From: Planifilum fimeticola
GTDB taxonomy: Bacteria; Bacillota; Bacilli; Thermoactinomycetales; DSM-44946
Assembly: GCF_003001905.1 (NCBI RefSeq)
Contig: NZ_PVNE01000011.1
Span: 40,599-104,598, forward strand
Reading direction: 5' to 3'
Length of the DNA: 64,000 bases
Shown piece by piece: positions 1-8,671 of the stretch. The position numbers and the translations under genes are program-made. Each line of letters begins with the position of its first letter. Position 1 is the first letter of the stretch. The notes under the pieces are model-generated. The model did not search any database, had not been told where the DNA came from, and saw only the letters and a list, made by a program, of their open reading frames with translations.

Positions 1-220
1 AGATCCCTGCCGGAAGTGCCAGGTCTTCATTCATTCGAAGCAGGCGAATCGAAGGGAGGTTTTTCGCTTCAAGCCTCGCCTGCTCCAACATCGCCGGAGA
101 CGGATCCACGCCCGTCACATCCAGGTCCTCCGGCACGAAGGGGATATCCAACCCGGTCCTACGGTTCGGAAACCGGCAATGGAAAGAGACCGGCGCCGGG
201 CCCGGTTCAATCCGGACCAC
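1..220 (-). pseudogene. Class I SAM-dependent methyltransferase remnant, runs off the left edge
   Basis: Reading leftwards on the minus strand, one open frame carries the SAM-binding segment VTGVDPSPAMLEQAR followed by LPSIRLLRMNEDLALP, typical of class I methyltransferases around motifs I and II. The residues before it (RTGLDIPFVPEDLD) match the end of the usual GxGTG loop, but the expected upstream part of the Rossmann fold is missing. There is no good ribosome binding site or ATG; GTG at 218-220 is the only plausible start. It lies directly downstream of the ATPase gene on the same strand. Either the gene is 5'-degenerate, or a frameshift hides its start; the 3' end is outside the window. 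Confidence 0.45.
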
Positions 221-257
221 CGGCCGATCACGTGTATGTGAGAACGTTACCTCTCGA

Positions 258-2363
258 TCAGGGGCGAATGCGGATCAAGCGCAGGCTGTTCAGCGTGACC
301 AACAACGTCGCCCCCATGTCGGCGAAGATCGCCAGCCACAGGGTCAGCCATCCCGGAAACACCAGGTAAACGGCCGCAAATTTGGTGATGAGGGAAAAGG
401 CGATGTTCTGTTTGATGATCCGAAGGGCGGCGCGGCTCAGGCGCACCGTGAAGGGCAATTTGGAGAGATCGTCGGCCATCAGCACGATGTCGGCCGTCTC
501 CAGGGCGGCATCGGTTCCAGCCCCGCCCATGGCGATCCCCGTGGTGGCCACGGCCATGGCGGGAGCGTCGTTGATGCCGTCACCCACCATCCCGATGCGG
601 CGGTATGTGTTCCTCAATTCTTTGACCGCTTCCACTTTGCCCTCCGGCAGGAGTTCGGCCCGGTATTCGTCGACGCCGACAGCCTCGGCCACCGCCCGGG
701 CGGTGACCGCATGGTCCCCGGTCAACATCACCGTTTTATCCACGCCGATTCGCTTCAGTTGGGAAAGCGCCCGTTTGGCGGAATCCCGAACGGCATCCGC
801 CAGGGCGAAGAGGGCGATCACTTCCCTTGAGTCGCCCAGCAGGACGACAGTCCTCCCCCTCTCCTGCAGATCTTCCAAAGCCCGTCGGACTCCTTCCATC
901 GGCGTCCCCATCTCTTCGAACAGGCGCGGGCTGCCGATCCAATAGGCTTTCCCCTCCACGACGGCCCGGGCCCCGAGGCCCGGATTGGCTTCGAAATCCC
1001 GGGCTTCCTTGAACAAGGCGTTTTTCTCCCGGGCATGCCCCACGATCGCCCGGGCCAGCGGGTGTTCGGAGCGGGCCTCCATCGCCGCGGCGATCGCCAA
1101 CACCTCCCGTTCGGACACCTCTCCGCAGGGGATGATCTCCGTGACAACGGGCTCTCCCCGGGTCAAGGTCCCGGTTTTGTCGAAAGCGATGGCCTTCAGG
1201 GACCCCAGGTTTTCCAGGTGCAGCCCTCCCTTGATCAGCACCCCGCGGTGGGCCGCATTTCCGATGGCGGAGACAACGGCCACCGGCGTGGAGACCACCA
1301 GGGCGCAGGGACAGGCGACGATCAGTAGGGCCAAGGCGTCATAGATGGAGGAAAACCAGGGAGCGCGAAAAACCAGCGGCGGGATCAGCGCCATGCCGAG
1401 GGCCAACAGGATGATCGCCGGCGTATAATACTTGGCAAACCGATCCACGAAGGCCTGGGTCGGGGCCCGCTGCTCCTGGGCCTCCTCCACCAGCGCGATG
1501 ATCCGGGCCAGGGTGGTGTCCTCCGCCCGTTTGGTGACCCGGACCTCCAATGCTCCTTCCCCGTTGATCGAACCGGCAAAGACTTCGCTGTCCGGCTCCA
1601 CGGTCACAGGGACGGACTCCCCCGTGACCGCGGCCTGGTTGACGGTGGATCGACCCGCCACCACCACCCCGTCCATGGCCAGCTTTTCCCCGGGTTTCAC
1701 CCGCATGATGTCCCCGATCGCCACCTCCTCGACGGGCAGAACCCGTTCCTTTCCGTCGCGAAGGACCGCAGCTTCCCTGGGGGCCCATTCCGTCAGGGAT
1801 TTCAGCGAACGGCGCGCTTGGGCAACGGTATAGGCCTGCAGGGATTCGCTGACGCCGAACAGAAAGGCGACAACCGCCGCTTCCTCCCAGTAGCCGATGG
1901 CGACGGCGCCGGTGACGGCGACGGTCATCAGGCCGTTCATGTCAAACTGGAGCTTGAGAAGACCGGGAAACCCCTTTCGGGCCGTCTCCCATCCGCCGAC
2001 CACCGTCGCCAGGAGGAACAGCCCGATCGTCAGGGGAGACGGGGCGTCAAGCCCTTGCGACAGGAGGGCCAGCAGCAAAAATCCCAAAGAAAGGGCGGTC
2101 AGCCGAACCTGCCGGTTTCCGAGCCAGAAATGGGCATTCCGCTCCTCGTCTTCCCGAACCACCCGGATGTCGTCAAAGGCGCCCAGCCGGTTGATCTCGG
2201 CGGGAGAGAGCCTTTTCCCGACGATGGTGATTTTGGAGGCGCCGAAATTGACCCGCGCATCCACCACCCCGGGAACTTTTTTCACCTTCTGCTCAAACTG
2301 AGCAGCGCAATCCGCTCAGGTGAGTCCGCTCAACTTGTAAATGTACCTCTCCTGTTGCGACAA
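258..2363 (-). CDS. cadA: Zn/Cd-type P1B ATPase (CadA-like) with an in-frame UGA in its metal-binding motif
   Basis: Heavy-metal efflux ATPase of the CadA/ZntA class, pumping Zn(II)/Cd(II) out through the membrane. It shows the actuator motif TGES, the ion-channel CPC motif (ACPCALVVSTP), phosphorylation site DKTGTLT, the SEHPLA motif and GDGINDAP, so the catalytic core is complete. Translation from GTG at 2285 gives 675 residues lacking the start of the HMA domain. Upstream in the same frame lie a strong GGAGGTGA site and a TTG at 2361-2363, five bases after the regulator's stop; from there the frame reads MSQQERYIYKLSGLT, then TGA (2316-2318), then ADCAAQFEQ. Family members have Cys at the TGA position (CxxC). 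It is a nonsense mutation, a selenocysteine codon, or a bypassed stop with re-initiation at 2285. It follows the ArsR-type regulator as an operon. Confidence 0.88.
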
Positions 2364-2368
2364 CCCGG

Positions 2369-2737
2369 TCACCTCCCCCTGTCTTCCGCATGGTGCTCCA
2401 TCGCAATGGCGAGAATTTGACGGACGTGTTCATCCTTCAGGGAATAAAACACCAGCTTCCCTTCCTTCCTGCTTTTGGCCAGACCCAGGTTTTTCATCAG
2501 GCGAAGGTGATGGGAAGCGGTGGCAACGGTGGACTCCAGCACATGGGCCAAATCGCAGACGCACAGTTCCCCTTCCTCCATCAAGGCAAAGGCGATTTTC
2601 AGGCGCGTCGGATCCGCCAGGGCCTTGAACACGGAAACCAAAGTCTCCGTATCCGGAAGATGCTCTTTGATCCGCCGCACTTTTTCCGGGTCATGACAAA
2701 AAACTTCGCACACCTCGTCCCGCTTCGAAGAAGACAT
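2369..2737 (-). CDS. cadC: ArsR/SmtB-family metal sensor repressor (CadC-like)
   Basis: Winged-helix repressor of about 122 residues that should release DNA on binding Cd/Zn/Pb. The start is ATG at 2737, which has GAGGAG five to ten bases upstream; longer frames upstream lack a ribosome binding site. Metal ligands of the CadC type are visible: an N-terminal pair CEVFC and the recognition-helix ELCVCDL pair. The C-terminal helix DEHVRQILAIAMEHH matches the alpha-5 zinc site. ASHHLRLM is the DNA-reading helix. The gene precedes and nearly abuts the ATPase, so it very likely controls its own operon through the operator at about 2793-2812. Confidence 0.92.
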   Translation of the reverse strand: MSSSKRDEVCEVFCHDPEKVRRIKEHLPDTETLVSVFKALADPTRLKIAFALMEEGELCVCDLAHVLESTVATASHHLRLMKNLGLAKSRKEGKLVFYSLKDEHVRQILAIAMEHHAEDRGR

Positions 2738-2792
2738 GATCGCGCTCCTCAATGAAGCCTCTCTTTGAATAAAGAGAGCATCCTTCGATTTT

Positions 2793-2812
2793 ACTCTAAT
2801 AATCAAATGAGT
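2793..2812 (-). promoter_or_regulatory. Candidate CadC-type operator
   Basis: ACTCTAATAATCAAATGAGT is an A+T-rich imperfect inverted repeat (ACTC...GAGT, 12-base spacing) 56 bases upstream of the regulator start. Placement and composition fit the 12-2-12 type operators of ArsR/SmtB proteins. No clear -35/-10 pair was assigned. Confidence 0.5.
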
Positions 2813-2897
2813 GTTAGAATGTCAGGGTAACCGACGGGAAGGCCGGAAATGTTCTTGAAACCGATGCACCCCGCCATCCTCAGGTATGCAGGCGGAT

Positions 2898-4001
2898 TCA
2901 ACGCTCTCCCAACTTCACCCGGAGCAGTTTGTCGTCCCCCTGCCTCGGATCGCCGCGGCCGTCGGTGTTGTTGGTCAGAAGATACAGATACCCGTCCCGG
3001 ATCGCCACGTCACGAATCCGACCCAGGTCTTCCAAAAAGGCCTCCGATGTCCGCCGCTTCAAATCGAAGACCCGGACCTGTTCCCCCCGCAGGCATGCCA
3101 CATAAACCTTTTCCCCCGAGACGGCCAATCCGGAGGGAGCCCAGGTATCGGATCCGGAGTGGAACAGGGGGCTCTCCATCCCCTTCCGCGTCTCGTTCCC
3201 GATGATCTCCGGCCACCCGTAATTTTTCCCCGGCTCGATCCGGTTGATCTCATCGTGCCCCGAGGGCATCCCCGACGGACCGTGCTCGGAGGCGTACAGT
3301 TCGCCCTCATCGGACCAATCCAGCCCCTGGGGATTGCGATGCCCCCAGGAATAGACCGGCGAACCGGGAATCGGGTTGTCGGCGGGAACAGTCCCGTCCA
3401 GCTTGAGCCGCAGGATTTTCCCCGCAAGGCTGCGCCGATTTTGGGCATTCTCCTCGTCCCCCGCATCCCCCGTGGTGATGTAGAGGCGCTCATCCGGCCC
3501 CACCCGAAGGCGGCCGCCGTCGTGAATGACGCCCCCGGGAATTCCTTCGAGGAGGGGGCGGACTTCCACCCATCCCCGGTCGGTCTCCTCAAGCAGGATG
3601 ACGCGGTTGAGCAAGCGGTCTCCTTCGCGATAGGTGTGATAGGCATAGGCCCGCCGGGTCTTTTCGAAATCCGGGGCCAGCGCCAATCCCAGAAATCCGC
3701 TCTCCCCCTCCTGGACCACCGGGCGCGAGAGCGAGAGGGGCTGGCGTTCCTTTTTTCCGCCGCGGACCTTGACGATCTTTCCTTCCCTCTCGGCGATGTA
3801 GATGTCCTCGCCCGCAAATTCGACCTCCCAGGGGGCCGACAATCCGTCGACCACGATTTCTGCGGAAGGCGCCCCGCCTTCCCCCCTTTCCTCCCTCGGG
3901 TCCGGCTGCGCCCCCTTGTCCTCGGGAGAGGAACACGCCGCCAAAAAAGAAAACAAGAGAGTTATCAGCACCCTCCTGTTCCAATGCACAAACATTCCCA
4001 T
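2898..4001 (-). CDS. PQQ-dependent sugar dehydrogenase-family lipoprotein
   Basis: 367-residue six-bladed beta-propeller of the glucose/sorbosone dehydrogenase (GSDH) family, predicted to be anchored outside the membrane. The N-terminus is a lipoprotein signal (LITLLFSFLAACSS, lipobox LAAC). Family landmarks follow in order: GFLGLALAPDF, HDGGRLRVGPD with LYITTGDAG, GHRNPQGLDW, SEHGPSG and YGWPEIIG. These residues line the PQQ and calcium pocket in related aldose sugar dehydrogenases. Substrate and cofactor use are not provable here; several Gram-positive members are annotated without proven PQQ supply. It sits alone between the cad operon and a small hypothetical gene. Confidence 0.88.
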   Translation of the reverse strand: MGMFVHWNRRVLITLLFSFLAACSSPEDKGAQPDPREERGEGGAPSAEIVVDGLSAPWEVEFAGEDIYIAEREGKIVKVRGGKKERQPLSLSRPVVQEGESGFLGLALAPDFEKTRRAYAYHTYREGDRLLNRVILLEETDRGWVEVRPLLEGIPGGVIHDGGRLRVGPDERLYITTGDAGDEENAQNRRSLAGKILRLKLDGTVPADNPIPGSPVYSWGHRNPQGLDWSDEGELYASEHGPSGMPSGHDEINRIEPGKNYGWPEIIGNETRKGMESPLFHSGSDTWAPSGLAVSGEKVYVACLRGEQVRVFDLKRRTSEAFLEDLGRIRDVAIRDGYLYLLTNNTDGRGDPRQGDDKLLRVKLGER

Positions 4002-4047
4002 GCACCGCCCCGGTTTGTAATCGCTTTCCAGACAGACGGACCAAGGG

Positions 4048-4377
4048 TCAACCGTGAACTTTTCCAGCCAAGTACCGTCCCTCGATTTCCAGGTAGAGAA
4101 TGTTCAAATCGCTGATCCGGCTGGACAAGTCGTTCATCTCGTCGATCAAGGCGTAGAAGGACTCATCGTCCTCCGCCTGTTTCAGCTCCTCGTAACAGGC
4201 CATGTACCGCTTTTCAAAGGCCTTGACCTGCGCCGGAATCTGGGCCGCCATCTCCTGATAGCGAACGGCCAATTCCGCCCTTTCCCCGGGAGTCAATCGA
4301 TCGGGATCGACGCGGAGGATCAGGCGGCGGATGTTGAGCCGGGGATCGAAACGCCATTCGTAGGTTGAATCTGCCAT
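4048..4377 (-). CDS. Small charged helical protein of unknown function
   Basis: 109 residues, preceded by a clear GGAGGAAAAGAC-ATG start. The protein is cytoplasmic-looking, with no signal or membrane segment. Its first third (YEWRFDPRLNIRRLILRVDPDRLTPGER) is followed by long amphipathic helices rich in Glu, Ala and Tyr, consistent with a coiled coil or helical hairpin. I do not recognise a family. It is on the same strand as its neighbours, 47 bases from the sugar dehydrogenase start and about 80 from the TPR gene end, so co-transcription is possible. Confidence 0.7.
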   Translation of the reverse strand: MADSTYEWRFDPRLNIRRLILRVDPDRLTPGERAELAVRYQEMAAQIPAQVKAFEKRYMACYEELKQAEDDESFYALIDEMNDLSSRISDLNILYLEIEGRYLAGKVHG

Positions 4378-4457
4378 GTCTTTTCCTCCGAATACACGTT
4401 TTCTAAGACGATGATAAGGGAAAAGGCCGCGATTGGCAAACGGAGGAATCCAGGCAG

Positions 4458-5387
4458 TCAGCGTCCCCGGACCAGGGATTTGCTTTCGAGATGATGCAGC
4501 CGTTTATCGACGAAGGAACGGTATTCCGGCAGGAGATAAGGAAGCATCTCCTTCAACACGCCGATTCCCTCCTGCACCCGGCCCGCCTCTTCCAGCGCTT
4601 GCACATAATCCAGTCCGGCGAAGGGGGTGGCGAAGGTGGGCAGCCAAAATTTCCGGCAGAACTCGATCACTTCGTCGCGCAGTCCCCGCTGGAGCAGTTT
4701 GGCGGTGGACGTCATCACCGCCACTTCTTCGTCATAACTCGGCGGTTCCTGTTCCCGGCGCAAGCCGCGGGTAACTTCCACCGCCGCTTCAAACCACCGG
4801 ATGGCCTCCGAAATTCGGTCCGCCTCCAAATGGAGCCGTCCCAGCTCCAATTGCGGCCAAAAGGCCCCCGCTATTTCCGCAAAGGGTTTCAGGGCGGCCA
4901 CAGGATCCTCCTTTTTTTCCTGATGAAGCTCCACCAGCCAGCGCAGGGCCATCTCTTGATTGGGCTCCAGCCGCAGTCCCTGCATCAGCGCGGAAAGGGC
5001 TCCCTCCCGGTCGCCGCGGCGGGAGTACACCCGGGCGAGGAACGTGTGAGCGACTCCCCGGTCAGGGTATTTGCCGATGCATTCCAGCAACAGCTTTTCC
5101 GCTCCCACGTCATCCCCCTTGCGAAGGAGAACCGCCGCCTTCAACACGAGAGTCCCCTCGTCGCGCTGATACAGTTCCAGCAGACGGTCCGCCCCCCTTT
5201 CCGCCTCTTCGATGAATCCATCCCGAAAAATTTGAACCACAAAATCGTAAAGCTCCTGAGGGTTGTCCCATTCGGCTTTCAGGTTTTCCGGAATCACGTG
5301 ATCCCGAAACTCTTCCCGGTCAAACCAGATGGGACGCCCGAGACTGTCAAACAAAGGAACCTTCCTTTTCACGCCCCCATCCCCCAA
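4458..5387 (-). CDS. Tetratricopeptide-repeat protein
   Basis: About 305-309 residues. The middle consists of helical TPR-like pairs (for example VAHTFLARVYSRRGDREGALSALMQGLRLEP and RLHLEADRISEAIRWFEAAVEV in outline), indicating a protein-protein interaction scaffold in the cytoplasm. The N-terminus reads VPLFDSLGRPIWFDREEFRDHVIPENL, which precedes the repeats. The start is uncertain: TTG at 5387 is the longest, while GTG at 5372 sits behind a G-rich site. No enzymatic motif is visible. It is upstream of the small helical protein on the same strand. Confidence 0.75.
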   Translation of the reverse strand: MGDGGVKRKVPLFDSLGRPIWFDREEFRDHVIPENLKAEWDNPQELYDFVVQIFRDGFIEEAERGADRLLELYQRDEGTLVLKAAVLLRKGDDVGAEKLLLECIGKYPDRGVAHTFLARVYSRRGDREGALSALMQGLRLEPNQEMALRWLVELHQEKKEDPVAALKPFAEIAGAFWPQLELGRLHLEADRISEAIRWFEAAVEVTRGLRREQEPPSYDEEVAVMTSTAKLLQRGLRDEVIEFCRKFWLPTFATPFAGLDYVQALEEAGRVQEGIGVLKEMLPYLLPEYRSFVDKRLHHLESKSLVRGR

Positions 5388-5497
5388 TCAATCTGGATGG
5401 AATTTCCCTCCTATATGAATGAGCACTTATTCAATTCCATTATAACAAAAGCGGAGATATAGGGTCAGGAAAAAAATTTAGCGGATTTCTAAATAAT

Positions 5498-5872
5498 TCA
5501 CTCACTCCAGACCCCGCTCCGTATTCTCCTTCCCCGCACCCGCAGCCGGTTGCTGTCGACGTATAGATATAGGAAACAGGAGACGGTGCCGACGGGAGTC
5601 CATACGGTCCGGACAACGCGCTCGTACGTGTTCCTCGGATCTCCCGGCCCGTGAAAATCTTCCAAATGATCGATGCGCTTCAGCCGCTCCCGGTCAACGC
5701 GATAAATTTCTCCATGGACGATCCCCCTTCCCGGAATCATGGCCGGGTAACCCCATCCCGTATCATAGAGCAGGCCCCGGGTCCACGCCTGCTCCGCCAC
5801 GAGCGGCGCACCTTCGAGAAAGTGATGATACTTTCGACCGGCGCGCAAACTCCCGTAAACAAACAAATTCAC
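5498..5872 (-). CDS. Gamma-glutamylcyclotransferase-like (AIG2/GGCT fold) protein
   Basis: 124 residues starting at GTG with a GGGGAGGG site. The opening MNLFVYGSLRAGRKYHHFL has the YGSLR substrate-binding loop of the GGCT-like family, and GRGIVHGEIYRVDRERLKRIDHLEDF matches the core with the conserved acidic region. Proteins of this fold cyclise gamma-glutamyl amines or act on related amides; the exact substrate cannot be assigned from sequence. It follows the KtrB gene by 15 bases on the same strand and is probably co-transcribed with it. Confidence 0.82.
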   Translation of the reverse strand: MNLFVYGSLRAGRKYHHFLEGAPLVAEQAWTRGLLYDTGWGYPAMIPGRGIVHGEIYRVDRERLKRIDHLEDFHGPGDPRNTYERVVRTVWTPVGTVSCFLYLYVDSNRLRVRGRRIRSGVWSE

Positions 5873-5887
5873 CGCTTTCCCTCCCCG

Positions 5888-7240
5888 TCAGCCGATCAGC
5901 GGCTGTTCCTCCGGATAGCGGAAGGGCGGTTTCGTCGTGCGACGGCTGATCGCATAAACCAGGGTGACCGGACCCAACCGCCCCGCGAACATGGTCAAAA
6001 TCAACAAAGTTTTTTCCAAGGTCGTCAGACGGCTTGTCAGGCCGAGGGAAGATCCGTTGATGGCAAAGGCGGAAGAAGCCTCGTACAAAAGCCCCAGAAA
6101 ATGGGCATGATGGTATCCCGAAACCAAAAGCAAAACCGTCACGACCACCACCAGCGTCAGCGACATCACGGTGACCGTCAGCGCCTTGTACACCTGCCGG
6201 TGGGGAATCCTCCGGCGGAAAACCACCACATCGTCCCGTCCCCGGATCATGCCCCACACCGCCAGCAGAATGACGGCGAAGGTGGTGACCTTGATCCCCC
6301 CCGCCGTCGAATTGGGCGCCCCTCCGACAAACATGAGCAGAATCATCAAAAATTGCGTCGGGGGATGCAGGGAAGACGCATCCAGCGTGAGAAATCCCGA
6401 CGTTCTCGAGGCCGCCGCCAGAAACAGCCCGGCCAGCACCTTGACGGGAGCAGGAAAAGGGCCCAAGGTGTCCGGGTTCTCCCATTCGATCAGCAGAAAC
6501 AGCGCCGTTCCGATCAGAACCAACAGTCCCGTCACCGTCAGCACCAGTTTGGAATGAAGGCTGAGCCGCCGGGAGCGGCGGTATTGCATCAATTCGAGGA
6601 GCACGACAAACCCGAGGCTTCCGAGAAGCACCAGGGAAAGGACGACGAGATTGACCACCGGGTCCGCCGCATACAGGGTCAGGCTGCCGAACTTCCGCTC
6701 ATCCCCGAACAGGTCGAATCCCGCGTTGTTGAAGGCGGATACCGCATGAAAAACGCTGTAATAGATTCCCTTTCCCCACCCCCATTCCGGAACCCACCGC
6801 AGAGCGAGGAGGAAGCTTCCGATTCCTTCGATCACCGCCGTGATGATGAGCACATACAAGACCAGCCGGACGATCCCCTCCAGGTTCAGCTGGTCCATCG
6901 CCTCCCGCAGGATGAGCCGTTCCTTCACGCTGATCCTTTTGCCCAGCAGGACGGCGATCAGGGTGGTGAAGGTCATCAATCCCAACCCGCCGATCTGGAT
7001 CAAGACCAGGATCACCAGTTCGCCGAAGGTGCTGAAGGTGGTGGCGGTATCCCTCACCACCAGCCCCGTGACGCAGACGGCGGAAGTGGCGGTGAACAGG
7101 GCGTCGACCGGAGGAAGGGGCTCGCCGCTTTCCGTGGCGTAGGGCGTCATCAACAGGAGGGCGCCGATCAGGATGGTGAGGGCCGAACCGAACACCAGGA
7201 TCTGCGACGGATTGTAACTCCGGGTTTTTGCCGAATCCAT
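5888..7240 (-). CDS. ktrB: Ktr-type potassium uptake channel subunit
   Basis: 450-residue integral membrane protein of the TrkH/KtrB superfamily, moving K+ into the cell with a cytoplasmic KtrA regulator (not in this window). The four pore-loop repeats are seen: SAVCVTGLVV, SAFNNAGFDL, ASRTSGFLTLD and SAFAINGSSLGLT, each with the selectivity-filter glycine. Length suits KtrB rather than the longer TrkH. Start ATG has AAAGGA upstream. The downstream GGCT-like gene appears to share its transcript. Confidence 0.93.
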   Translation of the reverse strand: MDSAKTRSYNPSQILVFGSALTILIGALLLMTPYATESGEPLPPVDALFTATSAVCVTGLVVRDTATTFSTFGELVILVLIQIGGLGLMTFTTLIAVLLGKRISVKERLILREAMDQLNLEGIVRLVLYVLIITAVIEGIGSFLLALRWVPEWGWGKGIYYSVFHAVSAFNNAGFDLFGDERKFGSLTLYAADPVVNLVVLSLVLLGSLGFVVLLELMQYRRSRRLSLHSKLVLTVTGLLVLIGTALFLLIEWENPDTLGPFPAPVKVLAGLFLAAASRTSGFLTLDASSLHPPTQFLMILLMFVGGAPNSTAGGIKVTTFAVILLAVWGMIRGRDDVVVFRRRIPHRQVYKALTVTVMSLTLVVVVTVLLLVSGYHHAHFLGLLYEASSAFAINGSSLGLTSRLTTLEKTLLILTMFAGRLGPVTLVYAISRRTTKPPFRYPEEQPLIG

Positions 7241-7437
7241 CAGTCCAGTTCCTTTCTCATTTCCGGGTTCCTGTGATATACTGATTTGGTAAACCGATCA
7301 AGAAGAACGAAGGAATTTCCCCGTCTCAGGGCGCGACGCCCGCTGATTTTACATTAAATTTCAAGTGATTCGGGATATGTGTGATTATACTATGGATTGA
7401 GCGGAAATTACAAGAAATCGGCCTTCGTGGGCTTTAA

Positions 7438-8595
<1,158 letters not shown>

Positions 8596-8605
8596 AGTTT
8601 CCAAG

Positions 8606-8645
8606 AAAAAAGGCGACGCCGCAGGAACGGCTGTCGCCTTTTTTA
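8606..8645 (+). terminator. Intrinsic terminator after mnmA
   Basis: AAAGGCGAC / GTCGCCTTT stem with a 15-base loop, followed by TTTTT. The A-run on the 5' side lets it work in both directions, so it can also end the convergent protease gene. Confidence 0.88.
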
Positions 8646-8671
8646 ATGTGGCATACGGACCGGTCAAGGGC

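Noticed and set aside
2886..4115. Long plus-strand frame opposite the sugar dehydrogenase
   Set aside because: It is the antisense shadow of a G+C-rich gene with clear domain signatures; no ribosome binding site and no family-like sequence.
5651..7276. 541-codon plus-strand frame opposite ktrB
   Set aside because: Product is Gln/Arg/His-rich with no recognisable domain; ktrB is fully convincing on the other strand.
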